Assembly: GCA_022410635.1 (NCBI GenBank)
Contig: JAJVDF010000416.1
Span: forward strand, 921,031 to 985,030
Direction of reading: 5' to 3'
Length of the DNA stretch: 64,000 nt
Source of the DNA: Tretioscincus oriximinensis
Taxonomy: Eukaryota; Chordata; Lepidosauria; Squamata; Gymnophthalmidae
A program made the translations under genes and the position numbers. Under the pieces are notes generated by a model. That model had not been told where the DNA came from and made no database searches. It worked only from the letters and a program-made list of their open reading frames with translations. This document shows, in pieces, positions 35,030 through 47,830 of the stretch. Numbering within the stretch: the first letter of the stretch is position 1; each line of letters starts with the position of its first letter.

Positions 35030-35440
35030 ATTAAAGCTTCATATGAGGCCCTAAATAATTTGGGGCCCAAATGTCTAAAGGAATGCCTTCTCCCATACCA
35101 ACCTGCCCATGCTCTGCAGAAGAGGCCCTCCTGACTGTACCACCTCTCTCAGTGGCAAAAGGACTGGGAACCCAGGATAGGGCCTTCTCCATGGCAGCCC
35201 CCAGGCTGTAGAACTGTCTCCCCCTTGAGATGCATGAATCACCATCTCTATATGCATTGAGGAAACACTTGTAGACACACTTTAACTTAGCCTTTGGCTG
35301 GAAAAACTTCTCTGCTCTCAGATACTGTTCTTTTAATATGTTAATTTGGTTTTAATTTGTTGACTTTTTTATTATTAACTATCCTAAGACCTTCAGGTAT
35401 AGGGAGGTATAGAAATGTAAATAAATAATTAAATAAAGTC
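35030..35440 (+). mobile_element. L2-type LINE 3' end
   Basis: Contains ATGAGGCCCTAAATAATTTG, CCACCTCTCTCAGTGGCAAA, TAGGGCCTTCTCCATGGCAG and GAGGAAACACTTGTAGACAC, matching the 3' half of 7805-8465. It ends CCTAAGACCTTCAGGTATAG, GGAGGTATAGAAATGTAAAT, AAATAATT. This tail equals that of SINE S6. Confidence 0.75.
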
Positions 35441-38400
35441 CTAACTGGCTATTAAAAATATTTTTTCTCTGTTTATATATGAATTGGGGTACAGTGTTTA
35501 TTAAAGAACACAGGTTGGTTCTTATAACAGAAAAGGTTGCTGCTCATGAATAGAAGATAGAAATCCACTGGCATTTCAAGAAATATCAATAGTAGTCCCC
35601 ACCCCACGTCTGCAATGCATGATCTGCCTTCCAAAAGCCTTTTATTGATTCTCTCCTCTCTCTGCCTTCCACTGGGACCGATCAGATAACTTATTTTCTC
35701 TTGTGAGTCTAGGAGATGCTCTTTCCCCCTCATGCTCTTGCTTCTGCTTCCATTAGTTGATTTCTGTTTATATCTATCACTTATTCATGATTCTTTGGAT
35801 CCATCAGAAAAGTACGTTTGTTGAAACCGTCTCAAGCTTTATCCAAGAGGTTATGGACTCTTCCAGGGCAGAGTTCAGGAGTGTAGGAAAGCAAACTAGA
35901 AACAAGGCATATTACATGACCTTGGTTTGAAGAGCCAGTCTTTATTATTACATTGCAATTTTTATGATTACACTAGTGGAATAAAGCTGTTGATGTCCTG
36001 AATGCAGCAAAGTCTTCATCCTTCTGTAGACACAGGTGTTCGGGAGGACAATAGGATAAGAGGGGTGGAAACGTCATATTCCCAAGTGGCACAGGCCACT
36101 AAAGAGGATGGGGAAGCCTCTGGGGTTCTCCCTGAGCTAGCCGCTTATGCCACACTGGGAATCACAGTGGGAAATAAAAGAAGGTGGAGGAGAAAACCAA
36201 TTTTGCAATTTCTGGCTGGTGGTTGTGAGCTTTGGATTCCTTGTCACCCTGCTATGTTAACCACTGGTGGTGTTTCCTGGCTGCTTTGTGCTGGAAGATA
36301 TCCAGCACCCTCCTAAGCAATGGTTTTGTGCCTGGGTAGTACATAAATAAAAATAAATAAATAAATATAAATAATTAAACATAAAATAAATTAATACTAT
36401 ACACAGTATTTTGCATTCTGTTATTAATGTGAACACTTATATGTTATACTGTATATGTTTGTTGTTCTGCCCTTTGGCGGAAGATCCGTTACAAAAAAAG
36501 GTATGAAACATCCTGCCATACATTAAATACTCCAAAGAAAAAACTATTCCAAACGTAGCAAAAAATAAATAAATCTGATAAATGTTTCCTGTTCATTCTC
36601 ACCAAAAGACACAGAAAACAACTTTTCCAATCCTCCTAAATCCCCAAACACATAAATGGAAAACAACCCACACTGACTTCAAAGTGGAAGTACACTCTTG
36701 AGATCCCTGTTCAGCGGCCAGGAATGATAGTATTTGAGCAGATTTCTAGCTCTGAGTCAGAATTTCTTGAATTCCAGAATTTTGCAAGATCTTAAGCTCT
36801 CTTCAGAAGAGTTTGCCTCTGGTCAATCTCATCTCCAGTCTCATTTGTGGTAAAGAATAACCATGAGCAGAATTAGCCTAGAGAAAAAAAAACTCATGAG
36901 GAAATTCACTGCATTTGCTATCGCAGATTTCAAAATCTTATTCCCATTTTCTGTCTTCCCCCTCGACTGTTAATGGTTATGCCTTGTGCAATGGGCTTTT
37001 ATGTGCTTTTCTCATAAGGCCTGGTTCTTCACTTATGTCAAAATCATTTTAGAAATAATAAAGATCCAAGTACAGTTTCATATTTATAACCATCTATTGT
37101 ATATTGAAGTTTTCCAAGCTAGACTATTATTATAAAAATAAAAGAGCCTTATGTAGGTCAGTCCCTACAATATCATTCTTAATCTTTGTGATTTTTCTAT
37201 AATTCTGAGTGGGAAGAAGTAGATGGTAGAAATTGTTTAATATTTTCTCCAGTTGCTAATTCTCTGCTTTAAATTGACCACGAGCTGCTTTTCTTCTTGA
37301 AGAATTTCAGTGTATTTTCAAAAGCATTGTATCAGGATTCAGATATTCCAATGTTGACAACCTTCAGAGATGGGAGTTTGTTTTCTTATGACTTATTACA
37401 GTATATGAAGAATTACTTTTAAAATAGTAATCNCTGTTCCTTTGTCACTCCAGCCATTTCCTCTCTCCTTGGGAAAGTCATAAGGGAATATGCATGTGGT
37501 CCTTCTGGAGGCTTCTTTAGAGAAAATGAGTTTGTGGCGTGTGCTAGAAACAGAAAAGGAAATCAGGACCTGTTTTGGTAGTGGAATTTGTTGTTGCTCA
37601 GCTCCTCTAAAAATTAGTCCCTCTTCTAAACAACAAGTAGATAAGGGGCCTTGGACCAACCAAATGGCTGGAACATTGGTAGACTTGTAAAATAGGTTTG
37701 CTGGTACTGCAATATATGCAACCATTTTTATCACCTAAATCGGATCTTGGCCCATCCTAATGCAGATGATGAATCTGTTCGAGAGGGGAATGCAAAAAGG
37801 AAAGGCCTAGAAAAGGACTTTGTGTTAGAGCATACTAGAAGTAAGTGCAAAAAGGCATTATCTACCTGTGAACCAGTGATAAATCCTTGCAGAGGACAGC
37901 TTCTCTTAATTCTCAGAGCATTCTCCCCCCCCCACCCCCCGCTTCGTTGTTAGAAACCAATGCTGACTATGTTATCAACAGTTTACATTTTTTGTTTTTA
38001 GCTTCTCTACTCAAGGGCAGCCTGAGAACACTTTTAGCCTGACTCAAGACCTGTGGAGTGTGTTAGGGAGAGGGCAGATCATGTGACTCAGCTGTCTAAA
38101 CTGAATTGATGTAATTTGCAAAGCAGACTGGCAACCAAGTAGGATTTACATGGTTAGACTAGGGAGAGGAAGCTGCGTATGCTATGAATGAAGATCTCTA
38201 GGCAAGAACAGCTCAGACCTTCCCTTAGGAACGTGCAAAACCTTCATAATGATGCCTATCTGGGATGTCAGAGTCTGGGAGTTTGGATATACCTGGGACC
38301 TTCATGTGAAGGGTGGGATACAAATGTAAAGAAGAGAAAGGAAGAAAAGGAAAGAATTATTGCATTGCAGTAGGTGATGTCATCATGTGGGCAGCCCATA

Positions 38401-38907
38401 TTTTGGAATCTGCTGAGGCATGTATTGTATCTGTGAGTTGGCAGAAGCCAGAATGTGTTGCAATATACTTTGCTATACCCCCAGGATATGAGAATATTCT
38501 CCCTACTCGTTCAGTCATTATTCAGTCATTAAGCAATGATTAACTATATTTATAAATCTTTACATGAAGACACTTGTTGCTTTCCCAAAAAAAACTCATA
38601 TGGTTCTCCAAATTGTTTTCATCTTGACATCCTCTTTGTGAATAAAGGTGCAGTGTGTATCAATGACAGATCTGTATTTGTCCCAGGAATCCCAAGGCTG
38701 AATTCCTTTTCATGGATGGTCAAGTTGAATGCTTTAGTCATTAACTTCCACCTGTATGTACCTGGGTTGCATTTCCGGAAGCAAGAGCACTTTCCCTGTA
38801 GTTGGCCTACTGTAAGAAACAGTGCTATAGTTAGAAAAAATATAGAATGCGCACAAGTAGGGCCATTTATATAATGTTTGACTAAATCCTGCTATGATTG
38901 GTTTCAG

Positions 38908-39006
38908 GGAACCCATGTATGGCTACAGGAACAAGATTACCTTCAACCCTGCAAAGTTGGTCATTGTACTGATGGTTCTGTGCTCTTTACTTCAGATTAT
39001 GGCAAG
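38908..39006 (+). CDS. MYO10-like: Unconventional myosin-X-like, coding exon 2
   Basis: It encodes residues 9-41, from GTHVWLQEQ to TSDYGK, bounded by TTTCAG and GTAGGT, phase 0 at both ends. This is the N-terminal SH3-like subdomain of the myosin motor (GT-VW start, ...F-TDYG end in MYO10). The length of 33 codons equals the corresponding MYO10 exon. The middle, with its Cys residues (LQPCKVGHCTDGS), differs clearly from mammalian MYO10, which is one reason to suspect a paralogue. It sits in a 120-base open stretch with stops just outside. Confidence 0.88.
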
Positions 39007-41517
39007 GTAGGTAAAAGGGAAACAAAATATTATCCCAAATTACGATACAAAAAATAACTTTGGTATCTGTAATGCCATGCATCCTTTAACATTTCTGGTT
39101 AAATATGACAACAGGGAAGAAAAGTCTTTTCATTCCCTTGTATGTTGCCTGCACAAATACAATGTTTTTAAAAATATTTTATTTTCCTTTTGAAACTTGC
39201 AGATTAGTTTCCTTTGACTATAATTTGATCACTGAAATTGCAATGAATGTCAGAGGTGCCTGGGGAAGGCAGTAAAAATTAATTAGATTAAGAGAGTTCA
39301 AATAACAATTTGAGGTTTTTTTCACCCAGTCTACTAATTATTCCTCTCCATTTTGTTCTGAACCATGCACTATCCAATCCTGATGAGCACCGGAAGCAAA
39401 GTAGAGACATTTTAGCTATTCTAGTCTTGCAATTGATTCCCTATTCAAAGCACTACTCATCCTTGCCATCTATGGGCCTTGATTTTCTGGGCAGACAAAA
39501 TAACTAGGCAGCCACTTGCTCTGGTCCATTGAACAAATGTAGAAAGAGCCTTGTACTTTTTGTCTCTTTGTGCACTGAATTTTATTTGGGATTATACCGT
39601 GGAGTAGAGTTGTTCCATCCACAGTGTATGCTAAAACAGATTTAACATGGGACCTTAAATCAGTGGGAGCATACAGACTGCAGATTTCTATTATGAAGCT
39701 GATTGAACCTAAAATTGCTAATAATCTTTATAGTGATGTCTTTAATTGTTCCTTTTTCATATCTCCAAGCAAATCCTTCTTTCTCTTACTCTCTTTTTGG
39801 TATACAGTACAAAAGCTAGTCATCCTTTTTATTTTCATGTTGCTCATGAACAAAATGACTTCGTGCAGATCAGTTATCTGTTAATGGGATCTAACTACCA
39901 TTGTGGCATCTCATTTGTGACTTGTTAAAGTGTGGTGGAAGAGAAATGCATCTTTTCTGTGTTAGTGGCTGAGCACAAGATAAAATGTTTAGCGAGCTTG
40001 CACAGTGATTAGATTTGCTTCCATTCACTTGGGAAGGCAATCAGACTTGCCTCCAATGGGAAATGGCCTTACATTTTCCTTTCTTGTTCACAACATTTTC
40101 AGAAGTTGCTTCCCTGCTTTTTGTTTTGCTGTGCAAAAGCAAATGAAGCACAAAGTTGATGTCATTTATTTATATGCCCCATTGATAGGATTGTGGAAGC
40201 TTAAAAGATACATGCACCAGGTTTATGCAAGAGACGAATATTGAATGTTAGCTTGTCTTGTGACTGTCCTCTTTGGACACTCCATGCTGTTTAGAACATC
40301 AACAAGCAAGGTGGAACAGGCTACCCTGGGATGCCTCTAGGCTAGATGTATTGCAGGCAGCTCTGTCCAGGTTCAAAGACCAACAGCCATTTCTCACTTT
40401 GTCTGGGAGACAGTCCAATCTATTAGCAAGAACCTACATTGCTAATCACTTCAGTATTCCCTGTTCACTCCAAAAGCATTCTTAAGCTTAAACTTACCTT
40501 GTGTTGGAATGCTTTTAAATGCCCTCAGTCATTCCTGCGTTTATTGAAACATTCCTATAAGAAAGTGCAAATGATGTACTACATGCCTTTTATAGTCTAC
40601 ATTTCACATAATATGATCTTACCCAATCGCAGTGGGTAGACAGCCAGGTATGTAAAGCAAACAAAGGCTAGAGAATACAGCTTCATACTTCAAGCTCCTG
40701 GTCTGGGATAGGAATGCTTCTGCCTGGGGAAGAGTGAAAGCTAGAAAACATTTTCACCAAATAACTTAAATATAACTGAAAATAACTGAAAAAGCTCCAT
40801 GAATGAAAGGTAGGAGGATTTAATGTTGCAGGATTTTNTTTAGCTGCACACCTATGAAGAGCGCATTTCCAGCTGTCTTGATGAAATGATAGTAACATGT
40901 GTTGGCTACATGCAAGCTGTTGCCTGGTATATATTTGCACATTATCTGCAGTTGAAAGTGGGATATGATGCATTTTTTGTCTCATATCCTGTTCTAAAAT
41001 TCTATCCAGCACAGATGGAATGTACCAACATAAACTTTATTGTAATTTCAATCTGNTTCTGCTATAGCAATGGTCGCAACAATAAACAATTTTCATCATC
41101 ATCATCACCGTGATTGTTGTTGTTGATCTTTTCCTTCTCTTTCTTTTTCTTTTTATTCTTATTTTATTCATATTATTAGTGATCCACCTACTCCATCCAT
41201 CCCAGATGCAAAGTTGCACCTGGTAAAAATACCTCTCTTCCATATCCATTAAAACTGCAAATGTCTGTCCTGGATTGTATCTGGTAACCCTAACTATGGT
41301 TGATCAGAATGTCTAGTGTGGAAAGTGCCTTTCCCTCCTCCTTCAAATGGAATAGTTGGGGTGCTGGGTGGAGGTTAGATATAGAATGGAAATATTTCTT
41401 TTTTGGTAACAATCTCACTTAACTCATAGTTCATTGCCAAGAGTTATGGTTCTTCATAGCATGTAGCATTTACTTAATATACAGTATTCTCCACATACTA
41501 TATACCTTTCCCTTCAG
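39007..41517 (+). other. MYO10-like: Intron 2 (2.5 kb) of the myosin-X-like gene
   Basis: GTAGGT...CCTTCAG. No gene is recognised. A short stretch at about 40290-40390, with a frame reading NRLPWDASRLDVLQAALSRF, resembles the end of a non-LTR reverse-transcriptase frame but is too short to classify. A small ATC/CATCAT microsatellite lies at 41091-41107. The remainder is unassigned AT-rich sequence. Confidence 0.8.
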
Positions 41518-41676
41518 GTGTTCGTGTATTCACTGGCTTCCGTGCCCAGAGAGAAAGTTGTGCCAATGCATCAGTCAAGTGTGGATGGAGTTGAGGACAT
41601 GGCCATGCTGGGGGATCTCCATGAGGCTGCCATCTTGCATAATTTATACCAGCGATACCAGAAAGATTACATCTAT
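41518..41676 (+). CDS. MYO10-like: Unconventional myosin-X-like, coding exon 3
   Basis: It encodes residues 42-94 (VFVYSLASV ... [10 protein letters not shown]), with acceptor CCCTTCAG, donor GTGAGT, and phase 0 at both ends. It matches the start of the myosin head: the [20 protein letters not shown] stretch corresponds to the conserved DM-L--L-E--IL-NL block, followed by the RY----IYT segment that leads into the ATPase core. The length of 53 codons matches the MYO10 counterpart. The first ~15 residues ([10 protein letters not shown]) are poorly conserved against MYO10; the second half is strongly conserved. Confidence 0.93.
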
Positions 41677-42924
41677 GTGAGTATTCTACTGGTCCATTAA
41701 CAAGGAATTGGTGAACATTAAGAGTTCGCAGACTACTCAGCACCAGTATATATATTAAAGCAGAAGCTGGATGTGCTTCAACAGATTTGCCTGGAAAGAA
41801 CATCTCAACTACTGGCCCTTTAGCTGTTCATGACGTTTTTTAATGTTAGTTAGAATGGATTTTGGGTTACAGTTACTCAGGGTATATTTTTAAAAATGTT
41901 GTATTACCAGTTTTGAACTTATATGTTTAAGAAAAAAAAGCAAGGTAAAATTCCCCAAAATAACAAAACTCTAACTTAGAAGACAAGGAAGAGCTTTTAC
42001 CTCAATCCATTAGAATGTTCTAGAAGTTGCCTTGGATTTTTACTGAAAGTAAATATTTTTATTCAAAGGATAATTCAAAATAAATAAATAAAATTCACAT
42101 CTGCTGTTTTCGTAGGACTCCAACTCATTCAGCAAAAACATTGAACTAACATAAGATCCGATAAAATTATCTGAATTTGGTGCTTGATGTTTTTCTTAAG
42201 CAATTGCTTCAACTGAATACCAGCTGAATGGGTCTGAGGCAATATACATCCCGCTTCTCTCCCCTTTAGGAGCTTTTGTAGAAAAGAAAAGAGCAACAAG
42301 AGACTTGGGTTTTAGTTATGTATTTGCAGGATTACTTTGGAGTGTAAGAAAGGAAATGAAATGTTCTCCTTTCTCATTCTTACCTGTGCAAAAGCATCTT
42401 CAAATTCTGATACTGAAATGTAGATCGTAGACTGTGTTGCATAGCAACAGTTACTAAGGCAACTGGACTATATGCATCTTGTATTCCAGTAAGTGATCAA
42501 TTAAGTGACCCGATTTTTCTGGGAACCCTTTCCATTTTGGGCAGGCAAGGAAGTTATAACGTCTGTTTAGCATAACAATTAATCTCACTGTCAGCTGGCA
42601 ACATGGTTTTCTGTCTCCTGCTTAGGCCCAGATGTGGTTCTATCCTTTAGTCTATTTTATTTGAAAAATATTTATTTGCTGTTTGTAGCTAGCTGTTTCG
42701 CCCTCTTGAGCATTCTTTAGAAAGTTGCCTACTTTTATTTCTTTAGGGGAAAGGGGGACAGTACTTACTATTTATATAATGCTTCATTACATAAAGTGCA
42801 TTTCACATAGATGATGCATCCTGTCAGAGTTAAAAACACATAATTATTTTGGAATAGTATTTGATGTGCTGATGATTCTGAAACAGTCCTGGAATATAAA
42901 CATGACATGCTAAAATGCAGAATA

Positions 42925-43095
42925 TCAACATAATAAGAACAAAAGTATGCTTGCTGAATTTAGCAGCAGTCCATCTAAACCAGCATCCTGTCTCACACAG
43001 TGACCCAACAATTGCACTTGGATATCTCAAGCAGAAGAAGGCAAATTCTTCACCTGTTAATAACTCCCTGCAAATTGTTTTTTTTTCAGGAATAC
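42925..43095 (-). mobile_element. CR1-like LINE, 3' fragment
   Basis: CCATCTAAACCAGCATCCTG, TCTCACACAGTGACCCAACA and AGAAGAAGGCAAATTCTTCA are the family 3' end in reverse. Confidence 0.55.
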
Positions 43096-43763
43096 TGCCT
43101 GAGCAAAGAGAAATAATCCCAGGAGTTTTTTCGGAATATCTAAAAATTCTGAATAAATAAGTGATGTTTGGAAGCAGCTGATGTTTCTCACCATATTAGA
43201 AAAACATTAAGGCAGGCTTGTGCTATATTCTTTTTTATTTCCTCCTCCTTATAGTATTTAGACTGGCAAGATGTAATGTCACTATGAGTTCATATTACCC
43301 ATCACTAGCAAGCAGAGCTGTTAGGGAGTAGATGGCTACATGTTGTAAAATCCTATCACATCCCCTATTATTTATTTTGGATGGTAGAAAATCAAAGAAG
43401 TGCAGAACCCAACTCCTTTCAGATGCCTTATAAAGTCTATTTCGCCCCTTGATAATCTTTATGACAGGATTTTTTGTTCAAGGTTGTTATCCCTATTTTG
43501 CAGATGGTAGCCTGGAAGAAGATTTGGGCAGAAGGAAGGATGCCTGCAGAGCTTTTGAATAAATCCTAGGATGAAAGACAAGTCTTGACACATTTCAGGC
43601 AATATCCTATCCTTAGGGACATAAATACTGTAGAATTAAACTATAAAATAAAACAAAAAACCCCCACTACTTTAATTTGCTATAATCTTCTTATTTTTTC
43701 CTTTGCTCAGAGATCTACAATTTAAAGTAAGGAATATTTACAGGATTTTAAAAAATAAATACA

Positions 43764-44172
43764 ATGGCTGCATCCACACTTGTTGCTTTGCTCTTGTTTT
43801 AAGAGTAGTGCAGATTAAAGCAATCGCCCCTGCACTTACCTTAGATATCCTGCAGTGCCACCTGTCAGGTCCACAAGAGGACTGGACAGTAGCGTCCGGG
43901 AATCTTGCCTCAAGCTCATGTGGGTCTAGCAGCCTTCGTATGTGCTTGCACCTGATTGGCTGCTGTTCCCTTTCCTAGGATCCCTGTTCCATGCACTGCA
44001 CAGGGATGGTAACAGGTTCCTGGAGGATCCACTACAGGATCGGACATAACAAACTACAGGAAAACACTGAACATCAATGCTTTTCAGCACACTGATTGCT
44101 GGCAAGGAACAATCCAGTGCAGCAGAGGTCCTCGATGTCCACCACAGAAGTAGAGATTTTCCGGGTGGATGC
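43764..44172. mobile_element. Candidate DNA transposon remnant with inverted ends
   Basis: The left end reads GGCTGCATCCAC and the right end is its near-complement (GTGGATGCACC). The interior is GC-richer than the surrounding intron and holds no transposase frame. Target duplication not found; the call rests on the ends alone. Confidence 0.35.
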
Positions 44173-45957
44173 ACCCTAAGCTGCAACTTAGTGTGAAGAA
44201 CCATGCACACGTCCATATTGTTTTCTCTTCTTTTGCTTCTGGATCCAGTTAATTCATCGTGTTGTGTGATCCCATGGTGAGATAATATTAAAGGACAAGT
44301 AACCTCATTAATAATATAGGGCAGTGTATCCTCCATTAATGCAAGGTTTTCATTCCTACAAAACATCACTTACTGAATCTATATTATAAAATCAGTAGAC
44401 TTGAATTATAAATCTAAGAGATAAGGGAACTGAAGCAAAAACCTCCATTGACTTCTATTGTGGTAAAATTAGCCCTGTTCAAAGTTATATTGATCTAAAT
44501 GAAGAAGCATTTGCAGTTAAATCAATGGAGGAAATGAATTTCCAAAGAGCATCTGTCATGAAGACAACGTCAGAATACACAAATTCCATGTTTTAATTTT
44601 GCATCATACAGACATCAAACAAGATGCCCGCAACCAATCTTTCATAGACTGCAATGAAGAATGCATAGATGACTTGGGAAGATACCCTCCAACCATTCAG
44701 ATAAGGATTTTTCATTGTCTTCAATGCTGAGAACACTGATGCCACAAGAGATATTGACTCCCATATTCAAATAAAGTCTTGCCTCAGATTGAAGTGCTGA
44801 GGACAGAGGTGACTGTCAATGTGCAGCCCCATCATCCAGGCAAGGATTTTACATAGGGATGCAGTAGTAAATATACTGACACCAATTTCTCCACACCAAA
44901 GTACTGTTTTTCCCNACATCAGTAATGTGTTGTTCCATCACCTATTGCACATATTTCTATCTCTAAGTAGATGGTGTGAGATCTTAAAATTAGTGGGGGA
45001 CATTTCCTTCTATCCTTGTAGGCCACTACTGAGAGTTCATTTAAAAAAAAATTGGTTAGTAACTCTTCATGTCCACTAGCTACTGGGGGAAATGTGTTGC
45101 ACTTTCCCATAAGCAAGAAGTGTGAAGACTATACTCTTTAGCCTTTTCTCGCTTTACATGCCTGGCTGCCTCCTTTCACTGTGATTGGCTGAAAACGTTT
45201 CATGTGGAAAACAGGATACAGAAAGACTTCACTATATGCAGAAATATTTCACCAGCACAGTTTTACTATTTAAAAGCAGTCTACACAAAGTACTGGTATG
45301 TGTAAGGTCAATTTAAGAATGCTTTTGGAATTCTGCTAATTACTTATCCCCCAATCAAAGTACAAAACCCATAAAATACCTAAAATGCTCACTAGGGTAT
45401 TTATTCTGTCTTTCAAAATGATGAAGTCTTTTAGAGATATTTCTTTCTTTCTTGTGTTTGTGATAAATCTGTGTTACAATTTGGTGCTGAGCCTTAATGG
45501 ACCATCTGCCTCTGCTTTAATACCTGCTTTTCCCAGCATCTGCATGAAGTCATAATATCTTTCCTTTGCTTCCCCTGTTTGGCAAGCTATGCTAAGGAGG
45601 CTGATTCCTTTAAACCTGTAGCATCCACTTAAAAGTTCTTGATTCTTATGCAGGTAACAATGGATCTTTGCCATTCTTTGTGTAATAGCTTAAAATATTT
45701 TTTAGATTTTCTTTGCTATTTTTTTAACATTTGTCAAAAGGATGCTACTGAATACAGCTAGATGTTTTGTGAGAAATTTCCTGTGAATGAGCAGCAGAAA
45801 AAGTGCAAAATTTGACAGTTGAATTAGTTTAAGAAATGTTGTTGTGATACTTTCTCACATCTGCTCATTAGTCCAATCTGTCACCTTTCTGCATCTCAAA
45901 GATGAAGAAAGTAATATGCATCTGAATGCCAGCTGGTGGTGGACTGCAAGCAATAGG

Positions 45958-46205
45958 CTCATAAGAGCATAAGAGGAGCCGTGCTGAATCAGGCTAGAGC
46001 CCATCTAGTCCAGCATTCTGTCTCACACAGAGGCCCATCAATTGTACCTGGACAGTCTGGAACAGAAGAAGGCAAAATCTTCAATTGTTCTCGACGCCCT
46101 GCAAATGGCATTTCAGGAATACTGCCTGTTGCTCCATCTCAGAGGCAGTATCAAGACATCCAATCTAGTAGCTGTTTATACCCTTGGCTTCCTGCTGTTG
46201 GGGCT
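45958..46205 (-). mobile_element. CR1-like LINE, 3' fragment
   Basis: CATAAGAGGAGCCGTGCTGA, CCATCTAGTCCAGCATTCTG, TCTCACACAGAGGCCCATCA and CTGCAAATGGCATTTCAGGA. It sits head to tail with the longer copy at 46246-46755. Confidence 0.65.
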
Positions 46206-46245
46206 CCTTGTGCAGCTGGTTGGTCACTGCAAAAGTAGATACTAT

Positions 46246-46755
46246 ATAAGAACATAAGAAGAGCCATACTGGATAGGGCCACAGCCCATCAAGTCCAGCA
46301 TTCTATCTCACACAGAGGCCCACCAGATGCACCTGGACAGTCCGAACAGAGGAAAGCAAAATATGCTTCTGTTCATGACTCCCTGCAAATGGTATCTCAG
46401 GAGTACTGCCTGTTGCTCCATCCCGGAAGCAACATCCAGACATCCATACTAGTATCCGTTTATACCCTTGGTGTCCATAAACCTGTCTAGTCCTATCTTG
46501 AAACTCTCCAACTGTTAGCTACCACTACCTCTTCAGGAAGTAAATTCCACAGGCCGATGACCCTCTGGGTGAAAAAATACTTTCCTTTGTCTGTTCTCAC
46601 TTTTCTACCCAACAGTTTTAAGGAGTGCCCTCTGGTCCTTGTGTTGTGTGATAGAGAAAACATTTTTTCTCTATTCACCCTGTCCATCCCATGCATGATT
46701 TTGTGCTGGACTAGATGGATCACTAATCCAGGAAGATCTTTCTTGTATTCTTAAA
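46246..46755 (-). mobile_element. CR1-like LINE, C-terminal domain and 3' end (longest copy)
   Basis: The minus-strand frame (46493-46723) reads NTRTRGHSLKLLGRKVRTDK then YFFTQRVIGLWNLLPEEVV, the conserved CR1-clade reverse transcriptase C-terminus (RTRGH--KL----R-D-RK-FFTQRV---WN-LPEEVV). The 3' untranslated part continues leftward to AAGAACATAAGAAGAGCC. This copy defines the identity of the many short fragments elsewhere in the window. Confidence 0.75.
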
Positions 46756-47659
46756 TATATACATATGTTTCCATTTTTCTCCAAGACATTTTTTTACAGT
46801 TATATTCTGTCTTATGGTCAAAGAAATTAAGGAGAGAGAGAGGCTGCCACCACACGAGCAGGTTTTTCCCGCTTTTTACGATTATTTCAGAATAAAATGT
46901 GATTCCGCCCACACATAGCTTTGATATTCCAAGTTGCTGCTTGTAAAATCCAAGAGATAGTACCATCATAAAAACATTTGAGAATGTCTCCTCACTCTCA
47001 TGTAGCTCCCAGCCTCCTCTGCAAGCGATTTCTTCTGATTGGTTTATTTCCCTTGTCCCTGTACAGAATCTCACTTTATTTCTCGCCGTGAATGCAAAAT
47101 CTCATTACCATGTGCTGCACAAACGTATGTTAGCGGTTTTAAGGAGGTCTCTGCAATAATGTCGGGAAAATGAGCTACAAGGAAACCTGGAGCAACAGGG
47201 CCTTCTAGCAAATGGATTGCTGACAATGCGTGACCACGTATCGCAGATTCTCCTTGATGTTAGCTTTCTTTCTTCCCGTAATATATTTTCTCTGTAGGAT
47301 AGATTATACTTGGAGAGCTTGTCTGGGGCTACATCTCCACTTGTCCGTTTGCTCCGATTTGCAAACACTTAAAAAACAAACACATTGGCCGTCACCATTT
47401 TACTTGCCATTCAGCTGGTGCCTTGTTCGAACGAGGAGTGCTAGAAGGCACTGCTCAGCTTCCTTAACTACAATCCCCAGAATTCCCTGCAACCCTACCT
47501 ACTGTTCCCAGGCAGTCCCTGCGCTCCAAGAGCGAATAAAATCTTTACATTTACATAAAAGCAGCTCTGGAGAGATTCTTCTGTCTACATGAAGCCTTAT
47601 TCTGGGTAACGTCTCTGAGGCTGTGAAAATCACATGATATGAGGAGGTTGTTTACTGTG

Positions 47660-47830
47660 CTTTAAAGCAGAGATGTCAAACTGGTGGCCCTCCAGATGTT
47701 CCTGAACCACAACTCCCAACATTCCATTCCACAGCAGTGTGCAGCTCACTCTGGTAAACCAAATGGAATTCTGGGAGTTGTGGTTCAAGAACATCTGGAG
47801 GGCCACCAGTTTGACATCTCTGCTTTAAAG
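47660..47830. mobile_element. hAT-type hairpin MITE with perfect 8-bp target duplication
   Basis: The element 47668-47822 (155 bp) starts CAGAGATGTC and ends GACATCTCTG, with about 58-bp inverted arms differing at only a few positions. CTTTAAAG flanks both sides (47660-47667 and 47823-47830), the 8-bp duplication typical of hAT transposons. No transposase. The internal ACAACTCCCA/TGGGAGTTGT word is common in non-autonomous hATs. Confidence 0.85.

Larger units (their letters stand above)
17399..38907 (+). other. MYO10-like: Intron 1 (21.5 kb) of the myosin-X-like gene
   Basis: GTGAGG...TTTCAG. It holds no supported gene. It carries SINEs (22.0, 24.5, 25.3, 26.9, 28.4 kb), CR1 pieces (21.9, 30.0, 30.5 kb), an L1 piece (30.75 kb), two hairpin MITEs (31.9, 33.0 kb), a LINE RT fragment (34.7 kb) and an L2 3' end (35.0 kb). 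In 17745-21880, 27110-28400, 28700-30040, 31010-31920, 32000-33010, 33095-34640 and 35440-38900 I see only low-complexity or unassigned sequence. That includes a GGA run at 18589-18603, an AAATA-rich run at 36340-36375 and a C-rich run at 37926-37941. Confidence 0.75.

Noticed and set aside
36002..36316. 104-codon plus-strand frame in intron 1
   Set aside because: No recognisable motif, no splice sites consistent with a coding exon and no start context; treated as chance.
46493..46754. Open frames on both strands that could be a small gene
   Set aside because: The minus frame is the CR1 reverse transcriptase C-terminus and the plus frame is its shadow.
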